A stretch of 64,000 bases of DNA from Thozetella sp. PMI_491 (lineage: Eukaryota; Ascomycota; Sordariomycetes; Chaetosphaeriales; Chaetosphaeriaceae), in contig MU270073.1 in the NCBI GenBank assembly GCA_021432635.1, positions 19,215-83,214 on the forward strand. Reading direction: 5' to 3'. The first letter of the stretch is position 1, and each line of letters begins with the position of its first letter. Made by a program: the position numbers and the translations under genes. The notes beneath the pieces were generated by a model, which worked only from the letters and a program-made list of their open reading frames with translations, made no database searches and was not told the DNA's origin. Shown here one piece after another: positions 52,851 to 64,000 of this stretch.

Positions 52851-54173
52851 TTAGTGGCGGGTGGCAGTCTCCTTGGGCGGGTCGTAGACGATCTTCCTCG
52901 ACTTGATGTATGCCCACTTGTACCGCTTGACCCAGATGCTCAGAGCTGTCAGAACGGTCGTGGCGACCAAGACCTTGAAACCCATGCGCTTCCGGTCGTC
53001 CATCTCGGGCTCGGCAGCCCAGTTAAGAAACTCGACAACGTCCTTGGCCATCTGGGAAGTCGAGGCCGGGGTGCCGTCCTCGTAGTCGACCAGGCCGTCG
53101 TACAGGACACGGGCCATGGCGATGCCGGTTCCGGGGAAGTAGGGGTTGAAGTTCAGGCCCTCGCCAACCGAGGCGCCTGCAGGAGGCTCCTCGGGGTAGC
53201 CGGTCAGCAGGGAGAAGACGTAGTTGCAACCACCGTGGCGGCCCTTGATAATCAGGCTGAGATCAGGAGGAAGAGCACCGTTGTTGGCGAAACGAGCGGC
53301 CTCGTCGTTCGGGTAAGGGGACGGGAGGTAGTCGGACAGCTTGCCAGGTCGCTTCTCGATCTCGCCCTGGTCGTTGGGCTCGGTGTCGTACTCGTTCTCC
53401 TCGGCCAGCGCCTTCGCCTCATCGACCGTCAGGATGGTGCCGACCATGGTTCGGTATGGCACTCTGCTGAGAGAGTGGCATGACGCGCAGACCTCGCGGT
53501 AGACCTGGAAGCCTCGTCGGAGGCTGTTGGCAGAGATGGTCAGCTGAGGAGGCCTAGCAAGGAAGCTCAGGGGGGAAAGGGGGTGCTCGGGGAGCTCTTA
53601 CGCCTGGTGATCGAAGGTCTTGAGCCACTGCTCGTGGACCCAGGGGTACTTGGTAGCATGGAGACTGCATTGCTGGTCAGCTTGGAGCTCGTCTCCGGGC
53701 GGAATGGTCCCGCGGTCATGGCCAACCGAATATGCCTCAACATCGGCCCATAACCTCGGTCCATCCCGGGAAGCTCAAAAAATCGGATTCGGTCACTCAC
53801 CCTTCCTCAGCCTCGGTCGCCGCATGGGCAGTAGGCCCGTAGAGATGGTAGTACCACGCAATCGAGCCGGCGGCGACGGCGGTGGCGGTCACGGCAGCGA
53901 TGTTGAGGCGTAATGGGGACGCATCCACGCTCGGCCCGGAGCTCGAGGAAGCGGCACGCTGCGCAAGAGACGCCTATGTTAGCTTCAATTGATCTCGATA
54001 GACGACAAATATGGTATTGCGGATGGCAGCAGAGGTCTGCGCGGGCTCAATTGCTGATGGAGGCGCCGGCAGTGATGGTGACATTCGATTCTTCTTACCT
54101 TGGTAAAGTTAATGGCGCCACTCCTCGCGCCGGCGAAAGCGCGCGTCGAGCGCAGGCAGGACCTCGCCAGCAT
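52851..54173 (-). CDS. CYT1: Cytochrome c1, heme protein of complex III
   Basis: Four exons: 54099-54173, 53801-53958, 53602-53664, 52851-53523; 322 residues, the usual fungal size. Cytochrome c1 passes electrons from the Rieske protein to cytochrome c in the mitochondrial bc1 complex. Seen in order: a basic matrix-targeting presequence ([19 protein letters not shown]), a second hydrophobic sorting segment ([18 protein letters not shown], about 43-60), the covalent heme site EVCASCHS (Cys111, Cys114, His115), a [19 protein letters not shown] block, the axial Met in [13 protein letters not shown], and a C-terminal membrane anchor ([20 protein letters not shown]) with a short matrix tail. All introns are GT-AG and keep frame. 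Divergent from the DAHP synthase gene, 886 bases apart; no functional link is implied. Confidence 0.97.
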
Positions 54174-56425
<2,252 letters not shown>

Positions 56426-57225
56426 GCCAAAACTTTGCTCCGCTACAATATCTTGTGAATTTGCGTCATGGAGGTCGACGTTTTGACGTCATGGGGTTCG
56501 GCGTTTTGATTGCACTGGCTCCGATCGAACCGAAGGACTTCGAGACATTGGTTCAACACACACGACTCGAGAGCTTGGATTTAAACCCAAAAAGTAGATA
56601 AAAGCGCCAGAGGGGCGAAAATGACGTTCAGCGAGGCTCGCGACACCAACGGACTACTCATCCTTGCCTGGATGCTTCGAGGTTGTTGGCCGAAGGAGCT
56701 GAGCCGGAGGAAAGCTGCACCGAAGCGGGCATTTTGATTGTCTCGATCAAATAGTACGGTACGATTTCCTTGGAAGCATGGAATGCATGGGCTACATAGG
56801 CATGATAAAACTGCACAAACGGTATCGGTATCCAACCTCGATACACTGATGACTGGGCGGCTTGGGGAGCCGGTCCCCAGCTAGCTATGCGTATCGCCTT
56901 AGATATTCCATGGTTTGCGACAGACCAGCTCTCTGGTAGCAGCGAATCTACCGCGCCGAGTCGTCAACCCAACCCCAGAATCCTTGTCAGAATCGCTGGA
57001 TTTCACCACGATCCAAGCTCCTGGGCTGGTGCGAACAGAGGTTGCACCATCCATGTTGGTAGATACGACCACATGACGCACAAAACGCAGTAGAAAGAAA
57101 CTTGAGGTTGCGTGTACAGCATCATGAAGAATCTCGACGCAGTTTACGTTGTTGCAAATTCTAAATTATTGTCTAGCTTTCCTTGACCTAACCGCACTCG
57201 CTAAGTGAACCAGTCAGCCAAGAGA
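56426..57225. other. Convergent 3' flanks
   Basis: 800 bases between two convergent genes. It carries a short direct repeat of GTCGACGTTTTGA-like and GGCGTTTTGA-like text at about 56475-56510 and nothing coding. Confidence 0.5.
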
Positions 57226-58821
57226 TCAAAGCACGGAGCCCCTATCTGCCATCCATTTCTTCGTCTCATCCATGCCCATGTATCTAGTTAGACGTGTTAG
57301 TACGAGACGTGTTCGTACTGAGGGGTGGGATAAACATACACGACCAAGAGAAATTTGGAGTAGCCGTCCAGATCTTCACCCCTTCCAGTCTTCAGGAAGC
57401 TCTCAAAGTCGAGGTTTCCAATGACGTACCGAGGCGTCGTCTTCCACGACTGGAAAAAATCCCAAGAAGACGGCGCCTCCCAGAGTTGTCTGGACAGCGT
57501 CCATCGGTGCAGATACTGCCAGGAGCTGAAAAATTCGGCTATGCGGCGTGTCAACGAAGCTCACCGGCGTGGGTTCACATTAGGGGGAGTCGACCTTCTT
57601 CCCGCTCGCTTAGTATTTGCCATACCACAATAAAGGCGTACGCCATTAGAATGGTCCGGCGGACAGATTCCGAGAATATCCACCACTTCGTCGGTTAGCA
57701 ACCCGTGGGCAAGCTGAGACGAAGAGAGGCCGGCATGTAGGGCTACAAAAAGACTCACCTCCCATGACTTCGGGGGGTTTTCTATGGTCCCGATGCCGTC
57801 CACATCGTTTATCTGCCCAAGGTTCTCCCTGATTTTACACAAGTCGTCGAGCCAGCTGTACAACAAGGACATGTCTTTTTCGGCTTGTGCCCGCAGCGTA
57901 ACGTCGCCGTCGAACAGGCGGATTATTTGGTACAGGAACAGTGCCTGTGTCCTGGCTAGTTTTTCATGGGGCGTGCTTGCGGGATGCTGATTTTGCTGCT
58001 CCTTCAACTCGCCCGGTATGTCGAACAGAACCCTAAACACGGAGGCCTTGTTGCTATCGCTAATGCCGCTGTACAGCGAGCTAGTAGTGAAGCATGCCCG
58101 CATGGATAGCGGCATATTGTCACTGTACAGTTGCTTGTGCATCCATGGTGTATAGCTATCCTTGGCGAACACCGTGGGGTAACTCTTAAGCGTTTGTAGG
58201 ATATAGTAGGCCTTGCTGCTAGGGTCGTAGAGCTGCCAGGGTTGGAAGTATATCTAATCTACGGTTAAGCTGCGACCTCGACGGGGTAGGACAAGTGAGG
58301 CAACAAACACATATATCAGCCATGTTATCGTAGTTGAACGTGTCGGGGACCAGGTCTAGTTCTTGAGGTCGGGATGGTTGCCCCTCAGGCTCGTGGATGA
58401 GCTGGCTGTCCGCTAATGGCATGGTTTCGGCCACGGCTTGGTTCGTGATGGCCCCTAATGATAGATCAAATGGTAAATCAAGAAGGGCCAGCCCTCCGGA
58501 GAACTGTACATCCGCCAAAGAGCTGCTGGAGTGGGGGGTGCTGGTGCTAAACAAGTTCATGGATGGGGAGGCGCCTAGGTCTGGCCACGACGGATCCACC
58601 TGGGCTGCATCGAAGTCAAACTCGTCTGGGAAGGCCTCGGCATGCGGGCGCTTAGCGTAGACGCAGGCGGCATTTCTCTCGGCGCACCTCGAGCAGGCCG
58701 GGTAGCGCTTGTCGCAGGCCCGCTTGGATTTCACGCAGGCGTTGCAGCTCTTCTGGCGGGTAGCGGCTGTCGCGCTGCCGACAGGAACTGATGCCTCTTC
58801 CATTGGACCATCCGAGCTCAT
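57226..58821 (-). CDS. Zn(II)2Cys6 transcription factor, 451 residues
   Basis: Five exons: 58309-58821, 57759-58253, 57595-57685, 57340-57538, 57226-57283. The ATG at 58821 starts MSSDGPMEEASVP; the open frame further upstream has no ATG. The zinc cluster is at residues about 26-53: SCNACVKSKRACDKRYPACS then RCAERNAACVY, six Cys in C-x2-C-x6-C-x6-C-x2-C-x6-C order. The middle part (YPTVFAKDSYTPWMHKQLY, then LARTQALFLYQIIRLFDGD) and the spliced block KSWEWWIFSESVRRTILMAY are typical of fungal zinc-cluster regulators of pathway genes, as is the LWEAPSSWDFFQSW segment near the end. Introns: 58254-58308, 57686-57758 (branch GCTAAC), 57539-57594 (weaker GTCGAC donor) and 57284-57339. Divergent from the FMN oxidase gene 606 bases away, a usual arrangement for a local regulator and its target. 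Confidence 0.85.
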
Positions 58822-59427
58822 GTCTACGAAGGTGGCCTGGGAGCGTGGAAGGCGTCTGCGCTTTGCTCTCCAGCCGGAGCGGAGCAGGGGAGGGACGGAG
58901 TTTGTAGCCGAGTCGAAGAGGGACTGAGGTCCACAACTCCGTGCCACGGCCCCACTTCCAAAGTCCGCAGGGCGTAGAGTCGGCTGCGGACCTTACGGGC
59001 GACGCGGGGCACTAGTTGCGGAGTTGAAGCGTTGCCCCCCCTGCACGTACGGCGCGTTAGCAGGTGCCAATCATCCCATCCGAGGAGCCGAGTCAACCGA
59101 GGTAGATGATCAAAACAGGTAACCAAGAAGTTACCACTGTCACTACCTAGGTGAGCTTAGTACGTTTCGATCCTTGCCAGGAATGACGACCCCGCCTGCT
59201 CGCCAACCCTTCTCCGCGGCCAAGGGTTTCGAAATTTGAATTGCAACGGACCGTCGAGTTGGTTGCTTAGGTCGAGCTGTCAAGCGGTTGTGACTCCGCT
59301 GCCGAGTTTGCGGAGAGTGACCAGATCGAGCCGGACTGTGGGGGTGATCTCACGGAGACCAAACCAAATCAAGGATTCTGTACTACCTGCGAGGTTCCCC
59401 ACCGTGCAGCTACCAGCTATCGGAGCT
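58822..59427. other. Shared divergent promoter, regulator and oxidase
   Basis: 606 bases between divergent starts. I see no obvious CGG-N-CCG pair at a fixed spacing and no strong TATA box. No gene. Confidence 0.5.
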
Positions 59428-60773
59428 ATGCCGAACTCCCACGATGGAAACGACGGCCACGAGCCCAAGCCTCCGTACAGCCAGTACCAGATCGACATCT
59501 ACATCAATGCCATCCTCAATGACTCCAAGGTGCCGCTCACGACCGACCCCAACAAACTGGAGGCCGCTGCCCGCAAGGTGATGCCTGCAGCGGGCTTCGG
59601 CTACGTGTTTGGCGGCGCCGGTGAGCAGAGCACCATGCACGCGAATCGCCTCGCCTTCCGCCAGTGGAAGCTGATCCCGCGATTCCTGCGCCCGGCCATC
59701 CCGAGGGACCTTAAGGTTGAGCTCTTCGGAAAGACATATGGTGAGCCGAGCCAGTATCCACGATGGGCTAGACGACGTGGTCACCGCTAAGCTGACATGA
59801 CCTAGAAACTCCGGTCCTCATGGGACCCGTAGGCGCGCAGTCCGAGTACCACAAGGCCGCTGAGCCCGGCACCGCCATAGCCTGCGCGGAGCTCGATGTG
59901 CCCTTTATTATCAGTACGGCTAGCAGCGTCAGCATGGAGGACATCGCAGCCGCGGCCGATGCCGCCTACACGCCGTCGTCCTCGTCCCCGACGGCCCCGC
60001 GCTGGTACCAACTCTACTGGCCGCTCAGCGACGAGATCACAGCGTCCATCCTCCGACGCGCCAAGGCCGCCGGCTGCTCCGTCTTGGTGGTCACTCTTGA
60101 CACCTTCAGCATGGCGTGGCGGCCGACGGACCTGGACGCAGGCTTCCTGCCCATGGCGGTGGGTGTCGGCAATGCCAACGGGTTCTCGGACCCCGTCTTC
60201 CGCCGTCGGGTCGCCGAGGCCACCGATGGCGAGACCCCGGAGGAAAATCCAATCCTGGCGAGCCGGATGTGGACCAGCGACGTCTTCAGCGGGAACGCGC
60301 ACCGGTGGGAGGACCTCGCCACGCTCCGAAAGATGTGGGACGGACCCATCGTGCTCAAGGGCGTTCTGAGCGTGGCCGACGCGCTGCTGGCGGCACAGCA
60401 CGGCATGGACGGTATCATCGTGAGCAACCACGGAGGGCGCCAGCTGGATGGGGCGGTCCCGAGCCTGGAGATGTTGCCGGAGATTGTGGACGCCGTGGGG
60501 AACCAGTTGACCGTCCTTTTCGACTCGGGAGTGCGGACCGGAGCGGACATCATGAAGGCGCTGGCGCTCGGTGCGAAGGCGGTACTGGTCGGGCGGCCGG
60601 TGATCTACGGGCTAGGGATTGCCGGCAAGGACGGGGCGAAGCACGTCCTAGCGGGCTTGCTTGCCGACTTGGACCAGAGCATGGGCCTGTCTGGAGTGCA
60701 GAAGATAAGCGAGCTCAACCGGGGCGTGTTGAGGAAGGTCCAGTACGGCGGTGACATCCACTCGAATCTTTGA
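59428..60773 (+). CDS. FMN-dependent alpha-hydroxy acid oxidase (lactate oxidase-like)
   Basis: Two exons, 59428-59740 and 59806-60773; 426 residues from MPNSHDGNDGHEP. The enzyme class oxidises L-2-hydroxy acids such as lactate to 2-oxo acids using FMN. Seen: an N-terminal YSQYQIDIYINAIL segment, VLMGPVGAQSEYHKAAEPG and FIISTASSVSMEDI of the barrel, RWYQLYWPLSDE with the active-site Tyr, VVTLDTFSMAWRPTDLDAGF in which the WRPxDLD wording is typical of lactate 2-monooxygenase-like members, LKGVLSVADAL with the FMN Lys, and GIIVSNHGGRQLDGAV with the catalytic His near 313 and substrate Arg, then DSGVRTGADIMKAL and VGRPVIYGLG. No cytochrome b5 or presequence, so not flavocytochrome b2. The C-terminus is SNL, a weak peroxisomal-type tripeptide. 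Substrate not certain. Confidence 0.93.
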
Positions 60774-61102
60774 AGGCAGACGCTATGGCTAGAACCATTT
60801 CGGTTGCTACAAAAAATTGAGAAACTACCTATGGATACGTATTTAGAGTCCAATGCTAGGAGCTCTACTCGAGCACCGTGCTACTGGTATGTGTATGTGT
60901 CTGCTGGGAAAGCATAACATATCGTTGTCTTCATTCCGTCAAGTCAATCTGGATTTACCTTTCAACCGTACCTTAAAACACAGCTACTCGAGAAAAAAAA
61001 AACCATACATCCCGCTTCCTCCTCCGCGCTTATGGTACTCACCCCCTCCCTCGTCATCGTCAGTGTTCCTGGCAGAACCTGCGGCGAGTTAGCAGAGGAC
61101 CA
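60774..61102. other. Convergent 3' flanks
   Basis: 330 bases between convergent stops, with an A9 run near 60993-61002. Nothing else seen. Confidence 0.55.
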
Positions 61103-63826
61103 TCAGCCGATAAACTCGGTGCTGAGCAATGTCTCCCATGGCTGGCCCTCCCGCCAGACTTTCTCCATCAGCTTTCTCGCTCCCGAGACCTGGAGTCGCG
61201 TCAGCAACCATGCCATGCAGCTTACCCCCTTTGACACTGCTACGCAGGGACCAGCACTCACCTGTGTCATACCAGTCTTCTCCACGGTCCGGACCCTCTC
61301 CAGGATGGCGGCCCTAGCAGTGTCATTTGTTAGCTCGCAGCCGGCGGTGAACATCGGAAACAGGAGACACGTCTCGGCTGTGCCGCCACGTTCGATCCTG
61401 TCCAAACAGCTGAGAATCTTGCCCACTGGGACCCGGACGTCGTCGTGGTCCGAGGGCAGCCCCAACACCCGCCGGTGCAGGTGGATCAGTGCTGCCCAGT
61501 GGTACGCCTCGTTGGTCGCCGCCATCTGGTCCCGGTCCCACTTCACCACGTTCGTGGTTGCATGGACGTGCCGGCAGGGGCGCGCGGGCTCCGACAAGCT
61601 TCGCTCTGCGGCTTCCCGGAGCTCGATTGCCTCGGCGGCGGTGGCCGGGTCGGGTCTCCAGCCCGGCCGCACCGTATTAGTCGCCGGGTCGATGCGCAGG
61701 GCATCACAAGTGCGCGCGAGCTCGGCAACCTTGGCGAGAATGTAGACGCAGCGCGGCGTGAAGCCCATGATGCAGTCGATCTGGTTATCGTCCTCGCTGT
61801 TCTGGTCGCTCTCCCCTTCCCCACTGCCGAAGACCCAGGAACTGTGGGGGCCTAGCTGCCCACGGCCGCCGCTCAAGCTCCCGAGTACGTCGAGATATGC
61901 GAACCAGCTCCACAGGAAGGCGCATGCCTGGTCTTCCTGGTCGTCAGAGTGTTTCCGGCGTAAGCCGCCTGGCCGGTGCACAATGATCTCCCTAGCCAGG
62001 CGCAGGTGTGACTGCCATGGAATTGAGTGCTCCGAGGCCTGGCTGTCTGTCCTTACCACGCCGAGGGAGGCTGGGGACACGATCTCGAGCGACGCCATCA
62101 TGATCGCGGTGGCAAGGTCTGCCGTGGAGATGACTGTTTGGGGATCATCGACCACCTGTTTCACGAGGTGGAGCAGATATGGGAGAATGTCTTTAACGAA
62201 GGTCATGATGCGTAGTCTCGGTCCAGGGTGACCTAGGTAACGAGCACGGTGAGCGGCCGAGTAAGCAAGCAACAGGTTCAGAAGGTTGTCGTTCTTCATG
62301 GCCATTTGCGGTAGCACCGTGCGGAAGGGGTTTGACTGCGGATCGTCGTGTGGCACTAGAACGCGGGCTGTGTGGTTGAGAAAGTGATGGAAGTACAGCA
62401 GGTTCATCTTGTTATCTAGGAGGCGGTCGGGAACCGGTGCCAGGCTGTCGGGGATGACGACATAGACCGGGTCGTCGTAGTAGCCATGGGAGCGGCGCGT
62501 CCCGAATGCAAAGATGGCGGGCGGCTCGCCTGCTTCAATCGGGACATCGATCGGGAACATTGGGTCCGTAGGAATGACGGGAGAATCCCCGGAAAGAGCA
62601 TTGTCATCCTCGTTGCAGCCTAGGTCGAGGTCATGAAAACCTCGGTCGACGCCCCAGCACCGAACTGAGTGCCAAGGCTCTGGCAGGACAGCCAGAGGTG
62701 GCGGCGCTCGGGCGGATAGCACTTTGGCCGCGGACCCAAGCGGAGAGAGCCCGCCGCCTGATGCCGAAAATGTCGGCGCAGATAGCCGGCGCAAGGCTGG
62801 CGACATCAGCATAAGGTCGCTTTCTGAGCCCTGGTCTTCATCCTCCTCGCCCTCCTCGCTCGGTGGCGAGTAGGCGCGGTCAGGAGTGGCAGCCGTGCTC
62901 ACAGTTTCCGACCATAGGCTCGGGAGAGAATTGAGCCGTGGTGTCGCGAAGGCGGATTCGCTAGTCGACGCCGGAGATCCCGTATGAGTGACGCGGAGGA
63001 GGTCCAGTCCGAGGGGCTCCGCTTTGACCCGCTTCCGCGGGGGCCGGATCGGTGGCCGTCGATAGCTAGTATCGAAGGTGAAGACGGTGGGCAGAGTTGG
63101 AGAGTCAATGCTGACTGCCGTGCCGCCAGATGCCGGGACCGTAGCATAGCTGGGGCCGCAGGTAAGAGTAGCAAAGCTGGACAGCCCGGGGGAGGTGCTG
63201 GCCAAGGAAAGGGCGTGTCCGTCCCCGATCAAAGGTAGCTGCGCCGGCGGCAGGGTCAGAGCAGGAACATATTCGGCGGTCGTATAACCAAGGAGTGGAG
63301 GCGGTAGCCCCGGCAGCGGGGACGAGTGCGGCCGCTGGACCGGAGGGGGCGGAGGGGAACCGGCGAGGTTCGGGCCCCACCCCGGATCCGGAGTGACCGG
63401 TTGATCAAACGAGAGGACCTGCTGCTGGCCGTGAGCTTCGCCGTGGGGCTCGTCAGGCTTCTTCCTCTTTTGCCTGCCCCCCCACTTCAATTGGACGCTG
63501 TAGTCACACTCATCGCCAGTCTTGGCACAGCTAGAGGCGGACGCACACCCGAGTTAGCAAGGCTCGCTCCTTTGGACGTACCTAGGGGTCAGAGCAAGTA
63601 GGCTATCCGCCATGGCGTCCCACCAAACTCACGGCCGGGCCCCGAGGAGGGCAGTCAGGAAAAGTTACTTTGAGCATGTTGGGTGTGTTTCGTCACACTT
63701 GATTTTTTTTCGTTTGCAGTTCCTGCGAAACCGGTGAGACTCATGTACACACGTATGCATGTGAGCACGCACGTGGGGGTTGTGGAGGGTTGGGGCGGCG
63801 GAGGCGGGAGTGAGAATGGGGAGGGA

Positions 63827-63866
<40 letters not shown>

Positions 63867-64000
63867 GCAAAGAGCGAGGGAGCGCGGTGGAGCTCATGTC
63901 GGTATGAGAAAGAGGGAGAGGTAGAGAACAAGAGGGCAGTGATGGGAGCGGGTGAATCGAGACAAGAACAAGTCGGGGAAACTCACCAGCACCCATTACG
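61103..64000 (-). CDS. Zn(II)2Cys6 transcription factor, 5' end beyond window
   Basis: Exons on the minus strand: from beyond 64000 to 63987, then 63670-63723, 61262-63530, 61103-61189. Joined, the N-terminal part reads RNGCWNCKRKKIKCDETHPT, CSNCAKTGDECDY: a complete C-x2-C-x6-C-x6-C-x2-C-x6-C zinc cluster split by two introns, with one 54-nt exon carrying its core. About 807 residues are visible. The large exon has a Pro/Ser-rich segment, then from about residue 360 the fungal-specific transcription factor domain 2 type body (LLYFHHFLNHTARVLVPHDD, LLNLLLAYSAAHRARYLGHP, ACAFLWSWFAYLDVLGSL). The last intron (61190-61261, 72 bp, GTGAGT, branch GCTGAC, CCAG) is in frame without stops, so its splicing is inferred from the smoother end ARKLMEKVWREGQPWE. 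The intron between 63724 and 63986 holds a 37-G run. Convergent with the FMN oxidase gene. Confidence 0.88.
63829..63865 (+). repeat. Poly(G) run, 37 bases, inside a coding-gene intron
   Basis: An uninterrupted run of 37 G within a larger G-rich block (63781-63868), read as poly(C) in the pre-mRNA of the minus-strand regulator gene. It lies inside the intron that separates the first cysteine pair of the zinc cluster from the rest. Exact length may be affected by sequencing error. Confidence 0.9.

Overview
The window looks like nuclear DNA of a filamentous ascomycete (Pezizomycotina, most likely a Sordariomycete). The reasons are short introns of about 50-100 bp with GTRNGT donors, CTRAC branch points and YAG acceptors, GC-rich coding sequence, Zn(II)2Cys6 regulators, an Mph1-type helicase, a Pmt4-type mannosyltransferase and a fungal rhodopsin-domain (Pth11-like) receptor. 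The species cannot be named from sequence alone. Genes are sparse, with several gene-free stretches of 2-5 kb, and there are three very long G/C homopolymers. I rebuilt intron-exon structures by hand from splice signals and from reading frame continuity.

Layout. 0-10 kb: the 3' part of mph1 (DNA repair helicase), then a full-size ABCC-type ABC transporter with five exons. 10-20.5 kb: two gene-poor stretches around one small Myb/SANT protein gene; the first contains a dense cluster of GTAC palindromes and a 26-C run. 20.5-28 kb: a single-exon cytochrome P450, an intronless MarR-GNAT fusion of bacterial type, a small membrane protein gene with a probable GC-AG intron, and a RidA/Mmf1 gene with a 14-nt microexon. 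29-36 kb: pmt4 and a C2H2 regulator. 40-43 kb: two divergent unknown genes. 46-52 kb: a Pth11-like seven-helix protein, a four-exon cyanovirin-N homology (CVNH) protein, and an MBD4-like DNA glycosylase. 52-56 kb: cytochrome c1 and DAHP synthase, divergently transcribed. 57-64 kb: an FMN-dependent lactate-oxidase-like enzyme between two Zn(II)2Cys6 regulator genes, the second running off the right edge.

How genes may work together. Most are unlinked housekeeping or single-function genes (repair, respiration, shikimate pathway, O-mannosylation, enamine/imine detoxification). The clearest candidate module is the 57-64 kb block: a hydroxy-acid oxidase divergent from one zinc-cluster regulator and convergent with another. 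The most unusual single genes are the MarR-GNAT fusion (candidate bacterial transfer) and the CVNH lectin-like protein, whose domain only appears after splicing four exons. I found no CRISPR array, rRNA, tRNA or intact transposon.
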